DNA of 64,000 nucleotides from Harmothoe impar (taxonomy: Eukaryota; Annelida; Polychaeta; Phyllodocida; Polynoidae). Position numbers and translations under genes: made by a program. The stretch is from the NCBI GenBank assembly GCA_947462335.1, contig OX381721.1, forward strand, positions 13,157,910-13,221,909, given 5' to 3'. Shown in pieces: positions 37,175-48,028 of this stretch. The notes under the pieces were generated by a model, which was given only the letters and a program-made list of their open reading frames with translations, did no database searches and was not told the origin of the DNA. How positions within the stretch are numbered: position 1 is the first letter of the stretch; each line of letters starts with the position of its first letter.

Positions 37175-37190
37175 AGCTTTTAATCATCCA
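37175..37190 (-). promoter_or_regulatory. Possible TATA-like element upstream of the receptor
   Basis: On the minus strand a GATTAAAAGC stretch lies about 40 bases upstream of the initiator ATG. A similar ATTAAAAGCC lies before the plus-strand signal-peptide gene at about 61.45 kb. If it acts as a TATA box, the 5' UTR would be very short, so this is tentative. Confidence 0.25.
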
Positions 37191-38634
37191 CAAAAAGACC
37201 ATGTATCTCCTTAATTGTGTGAGGTGTCAGTGTATAAGTCCATGTACAGTGGTATGGCGGGTTTACAGGGGCCGTGCTGCGGTAGTGAGGCAGTTAGAAG
37301 TGTTTGTATACCTGCCAGTGGCAAGCTCTGACATGCTGCCCCTGATTGGTGTTGCTATTTCACCCATACCGTTAAGTAACAGCTTCCCTGATTGGTCACT
37401 GTGGAAGTCACAAGGCAGGTGTAAGGCTTTCACTCATTGGGTGTGGCAACAAAAGTCATATTCCAGAAATTTATTCCACAGCATATATAAATCGATTTTA
37501 ATGTCGCATAATTATTATGAACTAATGTTGGCGTGTTATATAATAACTGTGCGTAGCTCTTTAGTTAGTTCTTAATGGGATTTATGTTTCTGATCTTTGC
37601 ACATATTTAGTATAGTCTTAAGACCTCATACATGTGGTTATATGTGGCATAAACGTATACAAAACTAGAAAATCAGGAATAAAATGTGTGGACTATATGG
37701 TTTTTGAAATGTCGGGCTGTGGTCTAACAGTGCCAAATTCTTATATTTATTGACAGTGTTCTGTCTTATGACATGACACTTACAAAGAAGGCTGAAGGGG
37801 ATCCTCGCCAAACCTAGCTTTACAGGGCTGCTCAAAGTAGGAAAATTAAAAAAAAAAAGAAAAAAAAAAGAAAAATAAAAGAAGTGATTCTTCAATTTTA
37901 TTGAAGCCCTTTTCTCACTTTAAATAGCTTTGTACACCTTAAAGCGATACACCAGGGTTCGGTCAATTCTGATCTACCCATAATATTTGTTAATCACTTG
38001 GGATTATATTAGTTTTATATATGGTGATGTAATAAAAGCAAAGAAATCAATACCTCAAAGTGCTAGATTTTGATATATAGACATTTGAAGATAGGACACG
38101 CAACTATGACTGGGTATGGGTAAAGCCGTATTTTTTCAACGTTTTTCAAATTTTTGAAAGATTGACCCATAATATCTCAACCAAACTTCTTAGATCTTTA
38201 GAGGAGATTATATGCAACATAAACAATGCATGAAAATGGGTTGTCATAGGTGAAACCACAGAGCCATGACTGATATAGTGAAAAAACAAATTATTAGAAT
38301 AATTCTATTTTCTCTACATTTTGCAACACAGACAAAAAATTGGCCAACAGTTTGTAATCAAAACCTTAGCCATCTGTACATAGGATCAAAACACACATTT
38401 TACAACAAAAAAAGTGATTCATTGATAACTGTAAACAGTTCGGGATTTAATCAAATATTTTCTAGTCAGCCTAGTGATCTATAATCGCTTAGGGCACAGC
38501 TTTTTGAAGCAGAGAAAAACAGTGACAAGATATGTAGAATACCATAGTGAGGCATTTAAAGAGTTAGTAAAGGTGAGTTATATGATATGCAAAAGGGAGA
38601 TATACTTTAAGGGTAGTTTCATTTTTTGCCACCA

Positions 38635-39380
38635 GTAGGGTGTTTCAGAAAGGCTATTTACGATCAATCGTAGCAAAGATGTTTCAGAAGGAGTCCTTGG
38701 TCGTAAAACACCCATAACTGCTTTCGTATCTATTCTTGGTCGTAGATACACATATTGATCGTAAATTAGGGCACTTCTATGTGTTGCACAAGTATTAACG
38801 ACCAACAAATACGATCAATCATAAAATATTACCAGTGAGATATGATTGATTTTAGTGTTTCACAATGTGAATTAACGGAGACTATTTACCCTGCCCCTTA
38901 ATTATTCTTGATAAGGAGAACGTGCATATCTTTACATATATGGATGTAGTATAAAGTACAGATGATTTCCCTTTAATTTCACACTATTCCGCCAAGACAT
39001 TTATAATCATTTTGTAAATTTAGAATTTACTGGAATTATTCAGCAGGACTGTTTACGACCAATCGTATCTTCTTACGACCAAAGTTAACCCAATAGATCA
39101 AAGAGGGAAATTAAGCTGGGGGTATTAGTCGTAAATAACACCAGGGTTACGACCAATCAGTTGTATCTACCTCTATAAAGATACGACCAATCGTATCTAG
39201 GTGTTTCAAAAGGTGCACTCGTATCTTTCACTTAAGATACGACCAATGGGTGAGATACGATTGATCATAACTGATACATTTTGAAACACTCCACCTCATT
39301 CTACTATGACCATTCGTATCTCATTGGTCGTATCTAGCTACGATTGATCGTATCTTTCCATTGGTTCTGAAACGCCCTAC
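38635..39380. mobile_element. TIR element with reiterated TACGACCAATCGTA motifs
   Basis: GTAGGGTGTTTCAGAA at 38635 and its inverse (one mismatch) at 39365-39380. Inside, at least ten near-palindromes of the form TACGA(C/T)(C/T)(A/G)ATCGTA lie at both ends. No coding potential. Confidence 0.75.
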
Positions 39381-39870
39381 AGGTGCCGTATGAGTAGACC
39401 CTGGTGTATTCCTTTAATGATAGGAAGGTCCATTAACAAAAAGACTGTTCCCTAGTAAATAAAGTCTAGATTACATACAAAATCATTAAAACTGCAGATT
39501 CTGAGGATATTCTATTCCATAGGGCTGTTCAAAGAAATATGACCTAAAAACGAACGTTTTTGTTCCATATGCATTCCAACCCTAGCAACCGCTCTTTAAA
39601 TTCTAGGAATTTGAAAGGGGCATTATATATGGTCATAAAGGTGTACAATATATAATTCTGAGACAAAAACTCTTCGAATAATAGATAACTAGATGCTTTG
39701 TTTCTGTATTAAAAGAAAAGGGTAGAGAGTAGTACAATTTATTTTTTTAATACAATATTTACTATGCATAAGTACTGGAATGCCACCATTAAATACAAAG
39801 TGTTCATATTCAATGGGACAAGAAAAAGTTTTATTTCCTTCATTAAATGGCTTCAAATAAAAAAATAAAC

Positions 39871-40020
39871 ATAAATGCCAACTTCATTGATATCGCTCTG
39901 ATGTATCTCACTCATGGGGGCTGGGGCACATCCCACTCAGCCTGCAGCTTCGTGGGATACTGTCCCAGCCCCCACTCGTGAAATACATCAGAGATAGTAT
40001 CAATGGGTGTTGGCATTTAT
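39871..40020. repeat. 150-bp snap-back inverted repeat
   Basis: Arms of about 65 bp with several mismatches (ATAAATGCCAACTTCATTGA at the left; inverse at 40020). The centre carries GGGGGCTGGG/CCCAGCCCCC. Confidence 0.75.
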
Positions 40021-40937
40021 CTATGTATCCTTAAGACTACAGGAAATATGGAAAGACGAATTACGGCGGCGCTATCTAGAGAATAGACCTGGAAACTGGT
40101 TAAGACTACAGGTAGTTATGAACCATTACAAGTAATATCTGCGGCGTCTAGTCACTTGGCGAGTTTGTCCCTTCGTGCAGGTCAGAGTAGGGTCACCTTC
40201 TCTGGATGATGTGAGCGATTAATATTCGCGAGCCACATACAGTGTGGCTTTATTTAATAGCCCAGCCAACACACCAACACACACCTATACCTGGGTTGTG
40301 ACTGGTAATTTTCAGGGCTTCCAGGTGGGGCCCAAGTAGGCTTGGCCCAGAATTTCAACATGTCATGTTAACACTGCAAATCCTTCAATTCATGCTCATT
40401 TCTGAAAATATTCAATTAATTCATATTTTAAATTGACATTATATGCGTTTTTGCAAAAGTAGGCTTCACCTGGTTTAGAACTGGGCAAACTGGGCAAAGA
40501 TATCTCTGGGTTTTCCATGGGCTCAGCATGGGTGGCCAGGTGGGGCCCAGGTAGGCCGAGCCCATGAACAATTACTGAACATTGTTTTTTATGGATTTCT
40601 TGAATTACAGATACTTGAATTTATCCTCAATTGTCCCATTTTTTAGGATATGCAAGTTCAAATCAGCTTTTCAAGTTGTCTGCTTGGGTTTCACCTGGGA
40701 TAGCGCTGGGCTCAGTGGGCTGAGGTCTCCATGGGGTTTCTATGATGCCTCACTGCAGCCAAAACTTAGCATGCATGCATACACGCTGCAGGGGATACTC
40801 TGTCCAATTAATTATTCCAAGGGGAAAATATACAGCTTGAACAGTTCTAATATGGAATCAAATGGGGATTTACAATTATAATTGTACCATAACAATTCTA
40901 ACTGTTTGTGAATGTAAATATATATCAATGTCACATA

Positions 40938-41352
40938 TGTAGTGGTTCGGAATCTCAGAAAGAGAACAAGAACGTCAGTTTCCAAGTGCGAAGTAGAAAG
41001 CGTGTTTTATTCAACGTATCCCTATTACAATTGAATCTAGTCTTAACCCGAAGGGTAAGACGAAGCAGTCCTGGTTCAATCTAGCGATTGGGGTAGGGTA
41101 ATGCGGGGAGTCAGCCGGGCCTGCACTGACTGGCGACTATACGAGGAGGGGAGGTTTATATACCCCCTTTGGATGTGAAATGAACATGGTCACGTGTCGG
41201 TTGGCTCCCGCCTGAAACGTGGTGCGCAGTACCCGAGAGAGGACAGTCGCCCCCTCTGGGATACCGCCCACACTAACGCCAGGCGGGAACAACCCGAACT
41301 TAATCCTCCTCGGTCACCTGGATATAAATGATTACCGTAGTAAACCCCTACA
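40938..41352 (-). repeat. 3' LTR
   Basis: 415 bp, same ends as the 5' LTR. TATA box at 41155-41162 and a polyadenylation signal AATAAA at 41007-41012 (minus strand) define a likely R region between about 41128 and 40990. Confidence 0.95.
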
Positions 41353-41365
41353 CTACCCCCCCTAG
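41353..41365 (-). other. Polypurine tract
   Basis: Immediately before the 3' LTR the minus strand reads CTAGGGGGGGTAG, the expected plus-strand primer for reverse transcription. Confidence 0.8.
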
Positions 41366-42077
41366 ACAACACTAGGTGTGGTAAAAACCTGAGTAGTAGA
41401 CTCATAATAAAATAGTTTGACAACCAGAAGTAGTTTGTCTACACACTATACACAAAGGGTTTTACTACCATTAGTCATATGTAATATATGATGAACAATA
41501 TTAATGGAATTAAGGCATTACACTGTCATAGAAACCTCATATGATTTTTACGTTAAGTAGTACCCGAAGTAGTTACTGACAGTTTGTAACTATCTTCTGA
41601 TAGGAAATACATATATAGTCCTGATAAGGACCTTTAAAAATATAAACGGCAAGTGTACCAATTCCGAAGAATTATTACCAGTCCTAAAAAGGACTCACAA
41701 GCCTAAAAAAAAATTACATAGGGATACATGATAACTTTTCTCCGCACCAGAATCAAAATTTTCATCACCTCCGTTTTCCATAACAAAATATATATACAAC
41801 TAGATATACATACTCTTATTTACACCCACCCGAAGTGGTTAACGTTTGAACACAGTCATGGTTTATACAGATCTTTGGTATTATCCTGAGTATCATAAAC
41901 TATCGTAGTGTATCAGCACCATAAATATATATTAGAAACATGGACGAGAATGTACGTTTTAATAAATAATCTGGAACTGCAGCGGTATACTGCAGAACCT
42001 CACAAAAAGTGCTATGTTGACTTTATAAGAAGTCGGATAATGGGCTGATCTCCGGATCTGCTTCGGGAAGAGTACGC

Positions 42078-42196
42078 GAGGTGCTCTCCTCTTCATCTTG
42101 GACGACTGAGTGAGTTGCTCTCCTCTTCATCTTGGACGACTGAGTGAGGTGCTCTCCTCTTCATCTTGGACGACTGAGTGAGGTGCTCTCCTCTTC
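42078..42196 (-). repeat. 34-bp tandem repeat (3.5 copies) in the retrotransposon 3' region
   Basis: Units beginning GAGGTGCTCTCCTCTTCATC repeat at 42078, 42112, 42146 and partly at 42180, with one G/T difference in the second. They lie between ORF3 and the 3' LTR, in the 3' untranslated part. Confidence 0.9.
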
Positions 42197-42418
42197 GGGT
42201 CTACCAGCAAATGGTAGACTTCTGTAGGTGCGATGTATGTTAAAACGTTTACATATGTGGAAATATTATTAACACTTGGTATGGATATCATTACCTCAGA
42301 ACCTAAAGGTTCCTTTAATATGAAGGGATAGTCCCTTCATATTCACCTTCAGCTTCCGTAGCCGAAGAGTTCCTGAAACAACTACAGCTGTATTCAGTTA
42401 TCCCGAAGGAGCTTTGTT

Positions 42419-45400
42419 TCAGCCTTCGGGTACCTCCTTCTTTTGGATGGCATCTTTCAGCTGATCCATGCTCCCATCCCAGTCCGAGAATTTCATCCCG
42501 AGGCAAATTTTAAATTTGGCCTTCATCTCCCGGATTTCTTCCTGGAGCTCCTTACACTCCTCTCGGACTGTAGCTTCCAGCACAGCGGCTTTGTCGCGCT
42601 GTGCTTCCAAGAACCTGGTCTTGGTAACTACCTCATCGGCAGTGTCCTTCTGAAGGCTCTCCTTTTCCTTCCGGTGACACTTCCTCACCCCTTCTATGAA
42701 GTGTTGTACCACCCTCTTGTGGTAATCCTCAGCCATCACCCGCTGTTCCTTCTGGAAGTCATCCAGAATCTCCTGTCCTATCTGATTGGACAGCGGAGCA
42801 TCCTTAGGAAAGTAGGATGCTATCGGCGTTACATTAAGAGTGGCCGCAGGCTTCTCCTTCTTGGGTTTGACCTCCTGTGTTTTAACAGGAGGATCCATGG
42901 TTGGTTTCCCAACCTCAGTCGGCTTCCCTGGTGGTGGAGCCGGCTTATGGGGTGGTATCGCCGGAGCTGGTACTGGACCTTTCGGTGGCGGAGGAGGAGG
43001 TCTCATAGCCTCCCCATCCGGCCCAGTGATCCGGTGAGCAGGCTTGAATGCCTTGTGTGATGGCGGCTGTTGTTGGTGCCGCGAAGCATCCCTACTGGCA
43101 TGCTTTAACACCTGCTGGTGTATTCCTGTAGGAGCGGATGGTTCCGTCCGTCCCGAAGCAGATGAAGGTCTGCTTGTCGGGCCTCCTCGGTAACCGGCGT
43201 CGGGTAGGACACCTCCCTGGGCAGACGAGGTGGACGCCACATGTCGCACCAAGTCGTACCAGGTCCGGGAGGGTTCCTCCCCAGGACTCCTGCGTCCCCG
43301 TCGGGCCAGTTCCCTATCAACCTCCCTCTGGCGAGAGAGTTCATTCTCGCGCCTTCGGGTGTCTTGGGGGGTCTGGCCGAGCGTCTGAGACTCCTGTCCA
43401 GGCGCCAAGTCCATCTCCGGATAGTCAGTATGTCTATCCGCAGATGCCTCATAGCTACGACCACTATGAGAGGACTCCGTGTAATAACGGGAGTCAATCT
43501 CCTCAAGGCTGAGGGTCCCTCCTCTTCTTACGTGAGTAGCCGGGCTGGTGGACCGAGACCGTCCCCGATCACCTTTCGGCTGCTCCCCCCGACCCCGGTA
43601 GTAGTCCCTCGGGTCGGGTTCTCTCCCACCTCTCCCCCGGCCTCGATTGGCAGACCGACGGAACATCTCGGGTGGGTATTGGTCCGGATCCAAATCAAAC
43701 TTCCGTGAACCCGGGACCTTCGCAAACCTAGCTACTGTGAGCTTCGATTTGCTTTCTGCTACCTCGCAGAAATACGCCTTAGAAGAATTAAGGCTCTTCG
43801 GATCCTTCTTCAGGACATCTCTGAACGCGTCTATTACGCGTTCATGCAGGGCCATTACCTTGGCTCTGGCCTCACCACCTCCAATATTATGGAGCATGGT
43901 CATGTGCTTTATCAATCGTCCACGCCTAGGATGCAGGTGACCCGAACAGGTAGTAGTACCTGCCCCCTCCGGATCGCACTGGTACACCATATAGTGATGG
44001 GTGTGGTTTTCCACTAAGTGGCGCAGGTACCTCGCCCTAGTGGTGAAGGACACCTGTAATTCCAGAGATGACTGGCATTTCTGGAATGGACACTGAAGGT
44101 GGTCCCTGTCCCAATGTCGGACAGCCCAGCGGATCTTTGCCTTCTGATCCCTGGTATAATAGGTCTCTGGGAAGAAATCTATTTTCTTAAGCCAGTCCTC
44201 GTAGAACTCGCTCACGAGAGGATCCCTTTGGGTCGCTCTGCACCAATCCTCATCGTCGGATCTCCCATTTAAATTGATTACGGGCGGGATGGAGAAACGC
44301 CCCGATCCTTTTGCGCATTCCCCCCAGTAGGAGGGAATGAATCCCTGAAATCCACCTCTGGCGTTATTCCAGATGTGTTTTTCCAGGGCAGTACCCGACT
44401 CGCTCCCCGAGCTGGCGTCGGACTGATGTCCAGCAGCCACCTTCGGGTCGGGTGTCGGGTCGGTTTGGGTGACTGTGGTCACTGGGTCCTTCGTCTCGGA
44501 AGGAGATTTTGGAGCCGCAATGTCCATATCGTCCTCCCCTGTAGCAGACTTCCCTTGGGAAGTACTGCCCGTATCAGATTTATCCGATACTGACCCATCG
44601 GTCACAATCCGCTGGGCGTCTGGTACTCTCTTTAACCGGGCTGCCTCATTCCTCAAGGCTTGGCGACCCCGAGGCTGGACAAAAGGGGATTCACCTTTTG
44701 TAACTACCACAGTCCGGATATCCTGACCGTGGGGACTGCTAGTGCGGGTTGCAGGGTCACCCCTTCGGATGTCCCTGCTGGCTTTAGCTGCAGCCTTCTC
44801 CTCTGCCTGAGTCAAACTCTTAGTCCGAGTCTTGACCATTTCCTCCACCGTCTCGATGATGGCCTCGTGACGGCTGAGGTCCTTCTCCGCCATGATTGTT
44901 TTCATGCGGTTATAGTCTATCTGATAGACCTCGTAGGATAAGTTGGACCGTATTAAGTCCCTATATCCTTCAACCGATCTCGGTTCCAACATCCCTACCG
45001 GGTTGTATCTGCGGTAGCAACCTACCGCGAGGGTAGTGGCGCCGAATGCCCCACACGAAGTGTCATCCGAGATGGGTGTCATCCGAGGCACACACATCCC
45101 GACGTCAGCCATCTCGGCGTCAAACAAGCCCTTCCGAAGTGCTTTACACACTCGGAGGCCTTGCTGTAGATTTTCCCAGGTGGCAAACCACTCTGGGGGC
45201 ATGATGCGGAGAGCTCCCGCATCAATAAATTCTTGCAACATATCCACTATGTCGTTAGGGATAGGTCTGGCTAGGCCTATCTCCGTGGCGCACATCACGT
45301 CTGGATGGAGATTCATCTCCCTTCCATCGTAACAACTTTTATCAGTTGTCTTCACCAGGCTAGCTGGCTTCTCATCCTTCGGGTGGTTATCCGGGTTGAT

Positions 45401-45676
45401 GTTCGGATTACCACACCTATCCCACGTATCCTTCAGATGTTGGGCCTCCTCCTGCTCTATTTTTAGAGCAAGAAGACGATCTTTTTCATGAAGACTCCTT
45501 CGTTCAGCCTCAGTGAGGGCTGATTCAGACGTGGATACATCCATGTCTTCCTCTCCGAGGAGCTGCTCCTCGGAGAGAGTAACAGGGCTGGCGGCACCAG
45601 CCCTGTCTTCGTGGGGCAAATCGGCCATGTTGTGTGGCCGTTCCCCTCCGCCCAACTCGAGCTGCCGTGAGGCCAT
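42419..45676 (-). CDS. ORF3: 1085-codon zinc-finger/RGG/coiled-coil protein in the env position
   Basis: ATG at 45676, 620 bp downstream of integrase, same strand. No signal peptide or membrane span, so it is not an envelope. By residue: acidic N-terminus with a short helix (56-84); a conserved-looking segment 117-262 (LHPDVMCATEIGLARPIP); two C2H2-like fingers, C529/C534/H553/H558 and C567/C577/H591/H596; an RG/RS-rich tract 673-720 (RRSANRGRGRGG); a Pro-rich tract about 900-930; and a long coiled coil about 985-1075. Fingers plus RGG suggest nucleic-acid binding. Function is unknown; I recognise no named family. It is intact, so selection or recent age has kept it open. Confidence 0.85.
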   Translation of the reverse strand: MASRQLELGGGERPHNMADLPHEDRAGAASPVTLSEEQLLGEEDMDVSTSESALTEAERRSLHEKDRLLALKIEQEEAQHLKDTWDRCGNPNINPDNHPKDEKPASLVKTTDKSCYDGREMNLHPDVMCATEIGLARPIPNDIVDMLQEFIDAGALRIMPPEWFATWENLQQGLRVCKALRKGLFDAEMADVGMCVPRMTPISDDTSCGAFGATTLAVGCYRRYNPVGMLEPRSVEGYRDLIRSNLSYEVYQIDYNRMKTIMAEKDLSRHEAIIETVEEMVKTRTKSLTQAEEKAAAKASRDIRRGDPATRTSSPHGQDIRTVVVTKGESPFVQPRGRQALRNEAARLKRVPDAQRIVTDGSVSDKSDTGSTSQGKSATGEDDMDIAAPKSPSETKDPVTTVTQTDPTPDPKVAAGHQSDASSGSESGTALEKHIWNNARGGFQGFIPSYWGECAKGSGRFSIPPVINLNGRSDDEDWCRATQRDPLVSEFYEDWLKKIDFFPETYYTRDQKAKIRWAVRHWDRDHLQCPFQKCQSSLELQVSFTTRARYLRHLVENHTHHYMVYQCDPEGAGTTTCSGHLHPRRGRLIKHMTMLHNIGGGEARAKVMALHERVIDAFRDVLKKDPKSLNSSKAYFCEVAESKSKLTVARFAKVPGSRKFDLDPDQYPPEMFRRSANRGRGRGGREPDPRDYYRGRGEQPKGDRGRSRSTSPATHVRRGGTLSLEEIDSRYYTESSHSGRSYEASADRHTDYPEMDLAPGQESQTLGQTPQDTRRRENELSRQREVDRELARRGRRSPGEEPSRTWYDLVRHVASTSSAQGGVLPDAGYRGGPTSRPSSASGRTEPSAPTGIHQQVLKHASRDASRHQQQPPSHKAFKPAHRITGPDGEAMRPPPPPPKGPVPAPAIPPHKPAPPPGKPTEVGKPTMDPPVKTQEVKPKKEKPAATLNVTPIASYFPKDAPLSNQIGQEILDDFQKEQRVMAEDYHKRVVQHFIEGVRKCHRKEKESLQKDTADEVVTKTRFLEAQRDKAAVLEATVREECKELQEEIREMKAKFKICLGMKFSDWDGSMDQLKDAIQKKEVPEG

Positions 45677-46297
45677 GCTGGGTTGGGCGCTCTTATTTAT
45701 ACTAAATAAGAGTCCTAACTATTACTACAGGTCTTTGTGGAGGACCTGTTCTCCTTTTGAAACGTATTCACCTACTTTTGACGCTTGAATTCGGTTCTTA
45801 TCAGATCCTCCTCATTGGCCAGCACCCGGTGCCGGCGAAGATTCGAAATCTAATGAACCAAAACGACCTCTTTGCGCAGAGGTCACGCGCATCCACGCGC
45901 GTCTCGGGCCCTCCGCGAGACTGCCCTAACTAGGTCACTCATTGACCCAATTCTTTTCCCGCGCCCGCAGGGCGCCGGTGCTTTTTATTATAAACAGGTG
46001 CTTCGGGTAGTAGCCGAACCATTCGCAACCAACAGCTCTGCTGGAGTATTAGTGAGGTTTTTATGGGAAGCATGCCCGCAAACCCACCAGATTATCCGCT
46101 CACCACCCACTGGTACCCTGCTGGGGGGTTTACACGCTCCATACCCGGTCACTCGTGTATATTCCAACATTTAACAGATGACAACACAAAACAATTTCTC
46201 GGAAAAAGAGGAAATAAATTTATAATTTTTCCCGCCAGGAATTTCTTCCCTCCCTCTCCTAACATAGTACAGGACAACACACTCGTTGTGTACTAGC

Positions 46298-48028
46298 TTA
46301 GGTTACCGCAGCCCTTTCTATCAGGCGGGGACTGCGTCGGGTACCTCCCATGGGTATTTTCTTTGACCTAGCTCCCGAAGGCGCCTTTTCAGAGGCAGGG
46401 TTAGCCGTCCCCTTTCTCTTCCGCCTAGGTTTGCTTACAGCTAGCGAGACTTTTTCCTTCTTCTGCACCTTCGGATCACTGCCCCCCAACTTCCTAGGCC
46501 TTCCTCGGCCACGTTTCGGGGTTATTTGATCCATTTTCCTGCTCTTTACTTCTTGGAGTAATTCATCTACTCCTAACCCATACGTTTCTGTGGTCAGATC
46601 CCTCCCCTTCCAGGGACGGAGCCGAGCCACGTTGGATTTATAGATCCGCCCAATTAAGGATCTAATCATGACAGTACAGTCACTTACTACTCTAGTCACT
46701 ACAAATGGACCATCCCAGTTGCTTGCCAATTTTAAATTGGATAGAGGTTCGTGTAGTCTTACTACTTGATCCCCTACCTTGAACCGACGGACTTTTAGTC
46801 CATGGTCATAACCAGTCTTCTGCCATTTCGCGTTCTTTTGTAACTCCGTTCTAACAAGTTCGTATGCGAATTTGAACTGGTCTCTTAGTGATTCCACAAA
46901 CATCACGTGACAGGGTGCGTCGGGATTCAACCCGACCACTCCAAAAACAAGATCGGCTGGCATGATCATGTCCTCCCCAAACACTAATAAGTTTGGGGTG
47001 CAATTGGTGCTTTTATGAACAGTGCTGTTGTATGCATGGCATACATATTCACATTGTTCATCCCAATCAGTCATACTTTCATTCACCAAGGGTTTCAGAA
47101 CCTGAATCAGCGTTCTGTTGAACCTTTCCACCATCCCATCACTCTGGGGTCGGTAAGGATTGGTTCGGGTCTTACAGATGGCTAACCCATGGCACATTTC
47201 CTGCCATAGATCCGACTCAAATTCCCGGCCTTGGTCACTATGCATCATCAGAGGCACTCCTAGGTGTAATACCCAACCTTTCACAAAGGCCTTCGCACAG
47301 GTCGCTGCTTTGTGATCGGGTAAGGGGAACACCCGCGTATACTTAGTATAGTAGTCAGTGACTACCATCATACACGTGTTACCATCAGGGGTTGTTTTAA
47401 AACCACTGATGATGTCGATTGCTATTCTCGCAAACCTAACTCCGAACAGTTCCTGGGACAAGGGCATTTTACCCATCCCAGGGCCGGGTTTATTTTTACA
47501 GCAATCGGGACACGTGGCGATCCAACGTAATAAGTCAGTGCTCATTCCTGGCCAGTAGTATCTTCGGGACAGTCGTTCTAATGAACGTTTCTTCCCAAAG
47601 TGACCACTGGTCATATGACCGTGACAATAATACATCAAATCCCTCCTCATGCCGGAGGGGATCACTACCTGTCTGATCCTTCTTCCCGAAGGATTGATCT
47701 TCCATCTATATAGAACACCTTCGGATACTTCAAGCTCTGTCCATTGGGCTAAAAATCTCCTCATCTCTCTATTTTCTAGCGAGATTTCAGGTCGAACAGG
47801 TTTGATCCCTTTAGGAATCAACCCGAGCAACCTCCCCACGTTCGGGTCCTTCTCCTGGAACCTTCTGATAGTCTCCATAGACCATTGAAGGATACCAGTT
47901 CCCCTGGATTCCAGTGGCAACCGGACTCCAGCTAGGACCGCCCCGTGGGCTCCACAATCATCACATTTCTCATTTCCACAACTCCTGATGGGTCGGCGGG
48001 ACAGTGCATCCGCATTTACATGCTTCAC
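46298..48028 (-). CDS. pol part 2: integrase
   Basis: 576 codons from a GTG that is only the first codon after the frameshift. HHCC zinc domain: H138 and H143 (HMTSGHF), C173 and C176 (CPDC). Catalytic core: D205 (AIDIISGF), D265 (HSDQGREF), E301 (GMVERFNRT), with 35 residues between the second D and the E as in the DD35E family. A GPF-like module follows (NWDGPFVVTRV). The C-terminus has an AT-hook-like KRGRGRPRK and basic residues, not a chromodomain. It inserts the cDNA into host DNA. Confidence 0.93.
   Translation of the reverse strand: MKHVNADALSRRPIRSCGNEKCDDCGAHGAVLAGVRLPLESRGTGILQWSMETIRRFQEKDPNVGRLLGLIPKGIKPVRPEISLENREMRRFLAQWTELEVSEGVLYRWKINPSGRRIRQVVIPSGMRRDLMYYCHGHMTSGHFGKKRSLERLSRRYYWPGMSTDLLRWIATCPDCCKNKPGPGMGKMPLSQELFGVRFARIAIDIISGFKTTPDGNTCMMVVTDYYTKYTRVFPLPDHKAATCAKAFVKGWVLHLGVPLMMHSDQGREFESDLWQEMCHGLAICKTRTNPYRPQSDGMVERFNRTLIQVLKPLVNESMTDWDEQCEYVCHAYNSTVHKSTNCTPNLLVFGEDMIMPADLVFGVVGLNPDAPCHVMFVESLRDQFKFAYELVRTELQKNAKWQKTGYDHGLKVRRFKVGDQVVRLHEPLSNLKLASNWDGPFVVTRVVSDCTVMIRSLIGRIYKSNVARLRPWKGRDLTTETYGLGVDELLQEVKSRKMDQITPKRGRGRPRKLGGSDPKVQKKEKVSLAVSKPRRKRKGTANPASEKAPSGARSKKIPMGGTRRSPRLIERAAVT

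Noticed and set aside
42443..43060. 205-codon plus-strand ORF opposite ORF3
   Set aside because: Antisense shadow of ORF3; composition follows the opposite strand's codons.
42419..45676. Retroviral-type envelope in the env position
   Set aside because: No signal peptide, no membrane span, no cleavage site; instead zinc fingers, RGG and coiled coil.
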